From an uncultured bacterium (GTDB lineage: Bacteria > Planctomycetota > Phycisphaerae > Phycisphaerales > SM1A02): a stretch of 6,565 bases of DNA. Positions 1-6,126 of the stretch are shown piece after piece. Position numbers and translations under genes: made by a program. The DNA lies in contig CAJACJ010000106.1 in NCBI GenBank assembly GCA_903938205.1, positions 1 to 6,565 of the forward strand, read 5' to 3'. Positions within the stretch are counted from its first letter, which is position 1, and each line of letters starts with the position of its first letter. Below the pieces are notes generated by a model, which was not told the DNA's origin, searched no databases, and saw only the letters and a program-made list of their open reading frames with translations.

Positions 1-143
1 ATGCGGGTCAAAATTGGCATTGCCGTAGGAGTAGTTTCAAAGTAACCCGTACGACTTGGATCTATGAAGCTGTCTGTCTCACACCCAAAAAGGACTGAGA
101 GCGACAACAACACTAAGCCTGAAATAAAGTTATGAATTTTCAA
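1..143 (-). CDS. Partial lipoprotein (N-terminus only), possibly a polysaccharide-export protein
   Basis: Read leftwards from about 143, this frame stays open to the window edge and encodes a textbook lipoprotein signal. A short basic start (LKIHNF) is followed by a hydrophobic core (ISGLVLLSLSVLF) and the lipobox LFGC at residues 18-21, then a mature start ETDSFIDPSRTGYFETTP and PTAMPILTR running off the edge. The frame has no ATG upstream of the core. An in-frame stop lies at 189-191, so the start must be TTG at 143 or the adjacent TTG at 146, or less likely CTG at 176. No Shine-Dalgarno is visible. The gene lies 188 bases downstream of pyrB on the same strand. The mature start (xDPSxxGxxExTPTxxPIL) resembles, from memory, the N-termini of planctomycete polysaccharide biosynthesis/export (Wza-like) lipoproteins. 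That assignment is inference, because the diagnostic export domain lies outside the window. The lipoprotein call itself is strong. Confidence 0.7.
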   Translation of the reverse strand, partial: MKIHNFISGLVLLSLSVLFGCETDSFIDPSRTGYFETTPTAMPILTR

Positions 144-331
144 CAATGTAGAAAGCCAGTCAGTTAAAATGGTCAGTAGACGAGTCGCCTAGTATCGGTC
201 TAAGTAGGTCCTTGAAGTTACCCGAATGGGGGAAAAAAGTTTGAAAGATCGATTTGCTTCACTGCGCCAATTTGTATTCAATGGGAAACATTGGCTCTAC
301 ATTTTTTTAGCAACTCGCATTCAGGCCAAAT
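144..331. other. Intergenic region between pyrB and the left-edge lipoprotein
   Basis: These 188 bases follow the pyrB stop and precede the lipoprotein start on the minus strand. There is no open frame of note. The region contains a weak, AT-rich inverted repeat (GCCAAT at 266-271 with ATTGGC at 290-295) and homopolymer runs (T at 302-308, A at 233-238), but these are not arranged as a convincing intrinsic terminator for pyrB. Its length is enough to hold a separate promoter for the lipoprotein gene. I cannot pick out a clear -35/-10 pair. Confidence 0.5.
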
Positions 332-1270
332 TTATTGCCTGATAACTTCTTCCAACACAGCCATTCTGGCTGCAACTCCATGGGTGACTTGGCGCAAAAT
401 GCGGGTGCCACCGAATTCGTCAGCAACGGCGTCATCAATTTCAACCCCACGATTCACTGGTCCTGGGTGAAGCACTACGGCTCCAGGCTTTAAACGCAAT
501 GCTCTTTCCATGGTCAGCCCGTAAAGGGTTCTGTAATCAGAAGAAACCCCGTAAGATGCTGCACGTTCGGTTTGAAGCCTTAACATCATGATGGCGTCAA
601 GATCGCGTAAATTAGAATCAAGATCGTGTGAAATACTTATCAATTCGCTAAATTTAGTCATTTCTTGGTGTGACTTGTTCACCAAAGTTGGGGGGCCAAT
701 TAGAACAACATGGCACCCAAGAATTGCCAGGCCATGGGTGGCTGAGCGGGCAACTCGGCTATTGGCAATATCCCCAACAATGGCGACTCGCTTGCCCTGC
801 AAAGAACCTAGCGACTCTTGCAAAGTCAAAATATCAAGCAAGCCCTGGGTTGGGTGCTCATGGCGACCATCGCCAGCATTAATGACAGGAATTGACACCC
901 GCTTGGCCACCATGTCGGGACCACCTGAAATTGTGGAACGAATCACTAGCCCACTCACGCCCATGGCTTCAATATTCAGGGCGGTATCCACCAAGCTTTC
1001 ACCCTTGCTGGTGCTGGAACCACTTGCGGCAAGGGTAAAGACCTCACCACCAAGGCGATGGACGGCGGTTTCAAAGCTGCAACGAGTGCGTGTTGAGTCT
1101 TCAAAAAAGAGATTGGCAATCACGCGGCCAGCGAGCACATCTTTGCGAGCGACTCTTTGGTCAGCCACGGCAAGATTGTTCTTTGCGGCTGCCAGAAGGC
1201 TTTGAAGATGTTCACGAGTCAAACCCTCAATTTGAAGAAAGTGCCTGGCGCTGATGATCTTCGTGGACAT
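332..1270 (-). CDS. pyrB: Aspartate carbamoyltransferase, catalytic chain
   Basis: This enzyme joins carbamoyl phosphate and L-aspartate to give N-carbamoyl-L-aspartate, the committed step of pyrimidine synthesis in the cytoplasm. The 312-residue product has the usual catalytic-chain length and all the hallmark motifs. The phosphate-binding STRTR is at 59-63 inside FFEDSTRTRCSFE, and the mobile-loop lysine is in STSKGES (K89). An arginine lies in VIRS (R111), HPTQ is at 139-142, RLQTER at 231-236 and HPGPVNRG at 268-275. The ATG at 1270 gives an N-terminus aligned with known PyrB proteins, but no Shine-Dalgarno precedes it. No regulatory chain (pyrI), pyrC or carbamoyl-phosphate synthase gene is adjacent. 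The gene is first in its direction, transcribed away from a metallophosphoesterase, with a lipoprotein gene next downstream. Ornithine carbamoyltransferase is unlikely, because the HPTQG and PVNRG context is the aspartate enzyme's. Confidence 0.97.
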   Translation of the reverse strand: MSTKIISARHFLQIEGLTREHLQSLLAAAKNNLAVADQRVARKDVLAGRVIANLFFEDSTRTRCSFETAVHRLGGEVFTLAASGSSTSKGESLVDTALNIEAMGVSGLVIRSTISGGPDMVAKRVSIPVINAGDGRHEHPTQGLLDILTLQESLGSLQGKRVAIVGDIANSRVARSATHGLAILGCHVVLIGPPTLVNKSHQEMTKFSELISISHDLDSNLRDLDAIMMLRLQTERAASYGVSSDYRTLYGLTMERALRLKPGAVVLHPGPVNRGVEIDDAVADEFGGTRILRQVTHGVAARMAVLEEVIRQ

Positions 1271-1278
1271 GGTGCGTA

Positions 1279-1284
1279 GTTATA
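1279..1284 (-). promoter_or_regulatory. Possible -10 element for pyrB (leaderless or near-leaderless start)
   Basis: On the minus strand the hexamer TATAAC ends nine bases... about eight bases, upstream of the pyrB ATG. A transcript starting the usual distance from it would begin at or within a few bases of the start codon. No matching -35 hexamer is found at 16-18 bases spacing, and there is no Shine-Dalgarno. This is a weak prediction from sequence alone. Confidence 0.2.
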
Positions 1285-1328
1285 GCGAATCAGGAATGAC
1301 ATTGATTGCACAAAGAAAATGAATTGAT

Positions 1329-1343
1329 TTCGGCTTTACCGAA
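1329..1343. repeat. Small inverted repeat in the pyrB/phosphoesterase divergent region
   Basis: TTCGG and CCGAA flank a 5-base spacer (CTTTA), giving a perfect 5-bp palindromic pair. It sits 58 bases upstream of the pyrB start and 66 bases upstream of the phosphoesterase start. It overlaps the spacer of a weak plus-strand promoter-like pair (TTGATT at 1324-1329, TCTATG at 1348-1353). It could be an operator half-site pair or a leader hairpin. At this length chance is a real possibility. Confidence 0.25.
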
Positions 1344-1378
1344 TGCATCTATGGGCGCATGCTGCAAAAATTCACTTG

Positions 1379-1399
1379 TAGCGCAGTGGCATTGCGCTA
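1379..1399. repeat. Perfect 7-bp inverted repeat just upstream of the phosphoesterase gene
   Basis: TAGCGCA (1379-1385) and TGCGCTA (1393-1399) are exact reverse complements separated by GTGGCAT. The right arm ends 10 bases before the phosphoesterase ATG, where a ribosome-binding site would normally be, and no Shine-Dalgarno is seen there. As RNA it would form a GC-rich hairpin next to the start codon; as DNA it could be an operator. It is not a good terminator, because no T-run follows on the plus strand and no gene ends here on either strand. Confidence 0.4.
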
Positions 1400-1409
1400 G
1401 CCTTGTTTC

Positions 1410-2054
1410 ATGGCGAGCACTATTTGGATTTCGGGCGACACGCATTTTGGAGAGGAGCACGTGATCTCCTTGTTTGAAAGACCTTTTGCGGATGTTGCCG
1501 CCATGGACGCCGCTTTGCTTGATGCAATTAATCGAACCGTGAAGAAACGCGATGTGCTGATTCACATTGGAGACTTTTGCGGGCCGTTTCAAGAAGGTTG
1601 CGATGCTCAAGTTGGGCACGCGGTTGACATTCGAAATAAAATTGTCTGCAAGAATATTCAACTGATCCGCGGCAACCACGATCCGAAGATTGCAAAGTTT
1701 GAGACGCTCTTTGATTCAGTGAAAAACCAGGCAACATTTCGGCGCGACAATGGCGGCGAACGAGTTGTCCTTTGCCACTATCCACTGCGGGCTTGGCGGG
1801 GGCAACTGAGTGGCGCCATGCATTTGTATGGACACACGCATGGCGCATTGGAGGAAATGGGACGCAGTATGGACGTTGGAGTTGATAGTTGGAATTATTC
1901 ACCAGTTCGGCTTTCACATGCGCTCGACATCTTGGCGGCGCGGCCGCTTATTCCACCAAGCGGTTGGTTGCGACGACAAGACATTCGACATGATGCGCTG
2001 GAAGATTTTTCTAAATCACAAAGCGACACGACTGCCGATAAACGAGCATCTTGA
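1410..2054 (+). CDS. Calcineurin-like metallophosphoesterase
   Basis: This is a 214-residue cytoplasmic phosphoesterase of the calcineurin-like superfamily, with all the metal-ligand blocks in order. D10-x-H12 is in ISGDTHFGEEH, GD at 54-55 is in IHIGDFCG, and GNHD is at 88-91. H123 is in LCHYPLRAW and GHTH is at 141-144. The opening and the short linear layout resemble the COG4186-type stand-alone phosphoesterases also found in phages; their substrates are mostly undefined. There is no signal peptide or membrane segment. The tail after about residue 180 is polar and probably disordered. The ATG at 1410 starts just before the first metal motif, so little can be missing. A hairpin-forming repeat ends 10 bases upstream in place of a visible Shine-Dalgarno. 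The gene leads a plus-strand set with two lipoprotein genes, 48 bases before the first. Fold and metal chemistry are secure; the substrate is unknown. Confidence 0.9.
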   Translation: MASTIWISGDTHFGEEHVISLFERPFADVAAMDAALLDAINRTVKKRDVLIHIGDFCGPFQEGCDAQVGHAVDIRNKIVCKNIQLIRGNHDPKIAKFETLFDSVKNQATFRRDNGGERVVLCHYPLRAWRGQLSGAMHLYGHTHGALEEMGRSMDVGVDSWNYSPVRLSHALDILAARPLIPPSGWLRRQDIRHDALEDFSKSQSDTTADKRAS

Positions 2055-2092
2055 AATATCTGAAGCGAATAGATTTTTGAACACTTCGAATT

Positions 2093-2097
2093 GGGAG
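2093..2097 (+). promoter_or_regulatory. Shine-Dalgarno site for the duplicated-domain lipoprotein
   Basis: GGGAG lies five bases before the ATG at 2103. This favours that ATG over an in-frame TTG at 2091, which would overlap the site and add four residues. It is one of the few recognisable ribosome-binding sites in the window. Confidence 0.6.
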
Positions 2098-2102
2098 CTA
2101 CC

Positions 2103-2801
2103 ATGAGTCTTATGAAATATCTTGCGTTGATTGTTGTGTCGGCGATTGGAATTTTTTGTGGCGCTTGCGCTTCGCCGCATCCCACCAGCGGAACCATTGC
2201 GACCGAAATTACGCGCGATGTGGCGGAGGGAACCTGGGCCCTCACCGATGGTGAAAATTGCTTGTTTGACGTGAATTTACTCAATGACGGCGTTGCGATT
2301 AGCAATTGGTGCAAGGGCACCGACGGCGCAAAAGGTGAACACGGAACTTGGAAAATTGAAGACGGCGTGTTGGTGATGAATTGGACGGACGGCTGGCTAG
2401 ATGTGATTCAGTTGGGCCACATTGGATTTGAAAAGTATTCCTACGCCCCGCGAGTGAATCGTCAAGGACCACCAAGTTCATTTGGCCAAGCCGTGAAAGT
2501 TCTCAACTACTCCACGCAATGGGCTGGCGTTTGGAAAACACGAAGCGCTGACCCCGCCTACAACAATCAGTCGTTTTATATTTGTCTGCAAAGCAACGGC
2601 GCTGCGATGAAAAGTATTGACGCCATCAACACGGGTTGGTGGCAGAAGCAGCAAGACGGTATTGCGATTTATTTCAGCGACGGTTGGTACATGATGCTCA
2701 CGCGCGATGGTGACAATGTGGAGGCAAAAAGTTGGGCGCCAGGCGCGTTGCGAACCGCCGCGCCAACGGGCACCTGCCCAATAGCGCAGGTGCTAGAGTG
2801 A
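2103..2801 (+). CDS. Putative lipoprotein with two tandem copies of an unrecognised domain
   Basis: The 232-residue product begins with a lipoprotein-like signal: MSLMKY, a hydrophobic core, then FCGAC with the likely lipidated cysteine at residue 22. The -3 position is not the preferred Leu, so cleavage is less certain. I do not recognise the domain. The mature part contains two diverged copies of one unit. Copy 1 (about 43-134) and copy 2 (about 142-231) share GxW near the start, a strand with F and an xxG turn (LFDVNLLNDG, SFYICLQSNG), a G-x-W then DG block, DGW (96-98 and 193-195) and SYAP/SWAP (113-116 and 210-213). The last three blocks are offset by a constant 97 residues or nearly so. 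Alternating hydrophobic and polar residues suggest antiparallel beta-strands, perhaps lipocalin-like. Four cysteines remain after the signal (53, 70, 161, 225). It probably sits in the envelope. Its stop overlaps the start of the next lipoprotein gene. Confidence 0.8.
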   Translation: MSLMKYLALIVVSAIGIFCGACASPHPTSGTIATEITRDVAEGTWALTDGENCLFDVNLLNDGVAISNWCKGTDGAKGEHGTWKIEDGVLVMNWTDGWLDVIQLGHIGFEKYSYAPRVNRQGPPSSFGQAVKVLNYSTQWAGVWKTRSADPAYNNQSFYICLQSNGAAMKSIDAINTGWWQKQQDGIAIYFSDGWYMMLTRDGDNVEAKSWAPGALRTAAPTGTCPIAQVLE

Positions 2802-3070
2802 TGCGCATGACTTCGATTCAATTTCGCGCACTTCAAATTGTGTTGGCTTGTACAGCCTTGTTTATTTGTGCTTGCCAAAGCCAACCATCGCTTTGGCAGG
2901 GCGACAAATCTCCAACTCAATATCAGACACAACAAATGGACAGAGGCGGACAACCCGTGACTTATTACGACTTGGATGACGGCGACAATGAGGACCCGAA
3001 TGTGGATAATGCAAGTTATCCAGAGATGAGCCAGCCTTGGTGGAATTCACCGGGATACATCGGCGGTTGA
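2801..3070 (+). CDS. Small acidic lipoprotein, function unknown
   Basis: The 89-residue product has a basic N-terminus (MRMTSIQFR), a hydrophobic stretch (about 11-22) and a lipobox ICAC ending at C25. The mature part of about 64 residues is rich in Gln, Tyr and Pro in its first half. An acidic patch follows (YDLDDGDNEDPNVD, 56-69), and the protein ends QPWWNSPGYIGG. It has no recognisable domain and is probably mostly extended or disordered. The ATG at 2801 shares one base with the stop of the upstream lipoprotein (TGATG), the usual arrangement for translational coupling. An in-frame ATG at 2807 is an alternative start, with AGAG (2795-2798) better spaced for it; either choice keeps the signal peptide. 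Longer upstream starts would run deep into the preceding gene and spoil the signal sequence. The coupling suggests both lipoproteins are made together and may act together, which is inference. Confidence 0.75.
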   Translation: MRMTSIQFRALQIVLACTALFICACQSQPSLWQGDKSPTQYQTQQMDRGGQPVTYYDLDDGDNEDPNVDNASYPEMSQPWWNSPGYIGG

Positions 3071-3152
3071 TTTTTGTTGAGTGACCTTGCGCGCGGGCGC
3101 GGATGAATGACATGCCCAAAAAATTAGAAGCGCACCCAAAAATGCGGCGGGA
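3071..3152. other. Convergent intergenic region
   Basis: Eighty-two bases lie between the ends of the plus-strand lipoprotein gene and the minus-strand sugar dehydrogenase gene, where a bidirectional terminator would be expected. Only weak candidates appear. One is a 4-bp GC hairpin in the run CGCGCGGGCGCG. The other, on the minus strand, is CGCA/TGCG (3143-3146 with 3131-3134) followed within about eight bases by a T-run. Neither is convincing, so termination may be Rho-dependent or by a structure I cannot judge. Confidence 0.35.
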
Positions 3153-4490
3153 CTAATTCACACCTGTGATTTTCCAAAGCGATCCAGGACCGCGCTCGCC
3201 GCCGTCAAATGAACATAGCACAAGTTCGCCGTTGAGCATTTCACCAAAGCTGCTCCACAAATTTCCACTGCGATGAATAAGTTTTCGCGGCGTACCTAAT
3301 TTGGAATCTTGACAACGAGCGCCCCAAATAATTCCATAGCCGTAGTCGGCGAAGAAATAAATGCCTTGCAATTCAGGATATTTTTTGCCTCGATACACAT
3401 AGCCGCCCGTCACACTGACTCCATCAGTATGTGAATACTCAAACACGGGGTCGATATATGCGTCGCCAAATTCGCCTTTCAGGCCCGAAGGAAATGAGTG
3501 CACGCCTTCGCGCATGTTCCAACCGTAATTACCCCCCTTTACAATGACATCAATTTCCTCAAATTGATCTTGGCCGACATCTCCAGCCCACAGCAATTTT
3601 GTTTCGCGATCAAAACTCATGCGCCACACATTGCGAAGTCCGTAGGCCCAAATTTCCTTGCGCGCTCCCTTTGTTGAGACAAATGGATTGTCGGAGGGAA
3701 TTGTGTAAGGCGACTCCTTGGTCACGTGGCTGACATCAATGCGAAGAATGGATGCGAGAAGTGTTCCAACATTTTGTCCATGACCATGCGGATCGTTGGC
3801 AGCGCCGCCATCGCCCAAGCTCAGATACAGCATTCCGTCGGGACCAAAAAGAACAGTACCGCCGTTGTGGTTTGAATATGGCTGATCAACTTCCAGAATT
3901 TTTTTCTCGCTGTCGATATCGATGGTCTTGCGATCATCGCTCACGCGAAACTGGCTCAAGATGGAGCGCCGTGGATTTGTGGCGCTGTAATACAGGTAAA
4001 CAAATCCGTTGTCGGCGTACTGGGGATGGAAACAGATGGACAACAAACCTTCTTCATTATTTTTAGAGTTGACTTCCTTGCGCATGTCAAGAAATACCGC
4101 GCCGGATTTCACCTGATCATTATTTTGATCAAGCCGAAGAATTCGACCGGCTTGTTCAACCACGTACAAATTGCTTGGTTCGCCGGGCGCTTGAACAACT
4201 TGAACGGGCCGACGCAATTCCGCATTGGGAAATATTCGGACTAATTGAATTGCGGGAACACGCGCTGGTTCCTGCTGGGTACTAGGCGATTTTTCTACAG
4301 CGACGGAACTAGAAGCAATGATTGGCGCAATGGATGTTTGCGCAGGTTGCTTGGCGTCTGTTTGAGCGAGTGTGATTGCAGTAAACGCCTGAACCAAAGC
4401 AAAAAATGCGAGCGCCACACAGGTGTGGGCACGCGATAATTTATTGGGCGGCGCAAAATGAACAGTTGAAATCCTGGGCTTCGGTTGCAT
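3153..4490 (-). CDS. Exported PQQ-dependent sugar dehydrogenase (glucose/sorbosone dehydrogenase family)
   Basis: The 445-residue product has a long basic n-region, a hydrophobic core (about 24-41) and a plausible signal peptidase I site after TLA (A42). A Ser/Ala/Pro/Gln-rich linker runs to about residue 80. The rest is the six-bladed beta-propeller of the glucose/sorbosone dehydrogenase family. EEGLLSICFHPQY (146-158) comes first, then SNHNGGTVLFGPDGMLYLSL (206-225), whose H208 matches the catalytic His of soluble glucose dehydrogenase. GDGGAANDP (226-234), the conserved YGLRNVWR (R286), AGDVGQDQFEEID and GGNYGWNMREG (319-329) follow, then TGGYVYRG and FFADY near the C-terminus. Such enzymes oxidise aldoses or other polyols in the periplasm with PQQ. 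The substrate cannot be told from sequence, and some relatives are not proven dehydrogenases. No PQQ synthesis or cytochrome gene is in view. The gene follows the HD-GYP gene by 76 bases. Confidence 0.92.
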   Translation of the reverse strand: MQPKPRISTVHFAPPNKLSRAHTCVALAFFALVQAFTAITLAQTDAKQPAQTSIAPIIASSSVAVEKSPSTQQEPARVPAIQLVRIFPNAELRRPVQVVQAPGEPSNLYVVEQAGRILRLDQNNDQVKSGAVFLDMRKEVNSKNNEEGLLSICFHPQYADNGFVYLYYSATNPRRSILSQFRVSDDRKTIDIDSEKKILEVDQPYSNHNGGTVLFGPDGMLYLSLGDGGAANDPHGHGQNVGTLLASILRIDVSHVTKESPYTIPSDNPFVSTKGARKEIWAYGLRNVWRMSFDRETKLLWAGDVGQDQFEEIDVIVKGGNYGWNMREGVHSFPSGLKGEFGDAYIDPVFEYSHTDGVSVTGGYVYRGKKYPELQGIYFFADYGYGIIWGARCQDSKLGTPRKLIHRSGNLWSSFGEMLNGELVLCSFDGGERGPGSLWKITGVN

Positions 4491-4541
4491 GGAACACGAA
4501 CTGTAGCCCGCGTTTTTGAATTGCGATGGGCCACGTCAATT

Positions 4542-4563
4542 CACGCAAATCCAAACGTGCGTG
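4542..4563. repeat. Inverted repeat after the HD-GYP gene
   Basis: CACGCA (4542-4547) and TGCGTG (4558-4563) form a perfect 6-bp stem around a 10-base loop. On the minus strand the stem begins three bases after the HD-GYP stop TAG, which is followed in frame by TAA. No T-run follows, so it is not a canonical terminator. It could weaken read-through into, or protect the message for, the downstream sugar dehydrogenase gene. Confidence 0.3.
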
Positions 4564-4566
4564 TTA

Positions 4567-6108
4567 CTAAGAAGCCTTGGGCGGAGTTTTTGTAGCGATA
4601 ATCTCATCAAGTTTGATGCGCGGAATTGAGAGAAATACTTTGCCAAGCTCGGGATCGAAATGTCGGCCAAGACATTTTTCAATTTCGACCAAGACTTCGC
4701 CAACTTCACGGGCTGGTCGGTACACGCGAGCGCTGGTCATGGCGTCAAAACAATCCGCAATGCTCAGAATTCTTCCAAGCATAGATATTTGATCACCAGC
4801 GCGTTTGAATGGGTAGCCTGACCCATCCCATTTTTCGTGATGGTCTATGACTCCGGGAAGCACATCTTGCATTTGTGAAATGACGAGCAACGATTTATGT
4901 CCAGATTCTGGATGCAAGGCAATTTGTGCGAACTCCTCGTCGGTCAACTTCGAGGCCTTGTGTAGAACCGCTTCGGGTACGCCGATTTTTCCTATGTCAT
5001 GCACTTTTCCGCACAAGTGAGTTCGCTCAATCATTTCCGCACCTAGTTTCGCCGTTTCTGCAATCAACTTTGCAAATGCGGCAACTCGATAGGAATGACC
5101 GGCCGTGTACGGATCCCTTAAGTCGATAAGCGAAATCAGCGAGTGCATGGTTTCATTAAACATTTCCTGTTTATCCATGGCGAATCGTTTTTCCATGTCA
5201 TTACGTTTCTGATTTCCAAGACTATTTGCGGCAGTGCGCGCGACTGTGCCAGCGACACTTGCGGTCATTGCAAGTGTGGCGTCATCGCATTGCTTTCGAT
5301 CATCTAGATACAGAAATCCGAAACGCATGCCTGACAGTTCAACAGGTATACAAATGGCGCACCGCACATCCATGCCCTGCAAACTCATGGCAATGCCACC
5401 GCCAGCCATGGCTTCATTGGCTTTGGCAACAACAGGTCCTTGACGCGCTTGTCGAAGCATGGTGCGGCTCATACGTGTCTTGCCGCTTGGATCTTGAATA
5501 TTGCCAACTTGCGCCAATACTTCCACCGCTTCGCCTTCACCGGTGCTGCGCACAAACGCAACATTTTCAAATTGCGTGGATTTGGCCGCGGCATTCACCA
5601 ACGCTTCATACACCGACGATTCGTTCGTTGCCCTGTGTATCGCTTCACTAGATTCAACAAGCAGCGCAAGTTGGTTTTGAGCAAAGCCTGCTGGAGCGGA
5701 CAACTTGACGCGCTCAATGTTCGAGTTTTCTTGTGAGTTTTCTTTGCCACCAGACATCACAACCGTGCGTGACATGTTGACGGGTGATTGTTGATCAATG
5801 AAATCAAAGTTCCATGGTGCAATTTCAATTTGATCACCATGGCACAAGGCGAGACTGCGACCCGCTTGCAATTTCACTCCATTGACGAATGTTCCGCCAG
5901 CGCTGCCAAGATCCGTTACGCGCCAACTTCCCGGTTCTTGATGTATTGGTGGAGTCCACTGCAACGAAGCATGCTGGCGACTCACTGAACGATCAGCTAA
6001 AACAATGCCGCAACTTGTTTCGCGACCAATGGAGAATGGTCCTGGCTGCACAAGTTGAAACTTGACATCTTTATTGTCGGGCGGCGAGATGAGCCAGAAA
6101 TCAGCCAT
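4567..6108 (-). CDS. FHA-GAF-HD-GYP protein, predicted cyclic-di-GMP phosphodiesterase
   Basis: This 513-residue soluble protein has three modules. An N-terminal FHA domain (about 15-105) shows SIGRE (G28, R29), SVSRQH (41-46) and GTFVNG (72-77), the residues that bind phosphothreonine peptides. A GAF-like sensor occupies about 147-295. After a short charged, probably helical linker (about 298-320) comes an HD-GYP domain (about 320-495), in the family that hydrolyses c-di-GMP. It has RDPYTAGHS with H338, HDIGKIGVP (H370, D371, K374), LHPESG (H399), HHEKWDGSGYP (423-433) and ADCFDAMTS (D452). The HD pair, the further metal ligands and the GYP signature are intact, so activity is expected. The likely role is lowering c-di-GMP in response to Ser/Thr-kinase signalling through FHA and a small ligand or partner through GAF. 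No kinase, phosphatase or diguanylate cyclase lies in the window. A palindrome lies 19-41 bases upstream of the ATG. No Shine-Dalgarno is visible. Confidence 0.93.
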   Translation of the reverse strand: MADFWLISPPDNKDVKFQLVQPGPFSIGRETSCGIVLADRSVSRQHASLQWTPPIHQEPGSWRVTDLGSAGGTFVNGVKLQAGRSLALCHGDQIEIAPWNFDFIDQQSPVNMSRTVVMSGGKENSQENSNIERVKLSAPAGFAQNQLALLVESSEAIHRATNESSVYEALVNAAAKSTQFENVAFVRSTGEGEAVEVLAQVGNIQDPSGKTRMSRTMLRQARQGPVVAKANEAMAGGGIAMSLQGMDVRCAICIPVELSGMRFGFLYLDDRKQCDDATLAMTASVAGTVARTAANSLGNQKRNDMEKRFAMDKQEMFNETMHSLISLIDLRDPYTAGHSYRVAAFAKLIAETAKLGAEMIERTHLCGKVHDIGKIGVPEAVLHKASKLTDEEFAQIALHPESGHKSLLVISQMQDVLPGVIDHHEKWDGSGYPFKRAGDQISMLGRILSIADCFDAMTSARVYRPAREVGEVLVEIEKCLGRHFDPELGKVFLSIPRIKLDEIIATKTPPKAS

Positions 6109-6126
6109 GAATGAAGCCTACACGAT

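Noticed and set aside
266..308. Inverted repeat GCCAAT/ATTGGC followed by a T-run, resembling a plus-strand terminator
   Set aside because: No plus-strand gene precedes it. The stem is short and the loop long. For minus-strand pyrB the nearest T-run is nearly 30 bases beyond the stem.
588..1205. A 205-codon plus-strand open frame opposite pyrB
   Set aside because: It lies wholly antisense to a certain gene. Its product is Arg/Ser-rich with no domain, typical of a shadow frame.
1290..1679. A 129-codon minus-strand open frame overlapping the divergent region and the phosphoesterase start
   Set aside because: It has no recognisable motif and runs antisense to the conserved metal-binding region of the phosphoesterase.
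2052..2122. Direct repeat TGAAATATCT at 2052-2061 and 2113-2122
   Set aside because: Several chance 10-base repeats are expected in a window this size, and one copy is in coding sequence.
2732..2800. Upstream extension of the small lipoprotein gene to a start at 2732
   Set aside because: It would overlap the preceding gene by 70 bases and put an Arg-rich stretch before the signal peptide. The ATG at 2801 restores a normal lipoprotein signal.
3071..3152. GC-rich run CGCGCGGGCGCG as a shared terminator of the convergent genes
   Set aside because: Only a 4-bp stem forms, and no T-run follows on either side at the right distance.
5226..5651. A 141-codon plus-strand frame opposite the GAF part of the HD-GYP gene
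   Set aside because: It is rich in Cys, His, Arg and Trp with no domain, and is antisense to a well-supported gene.
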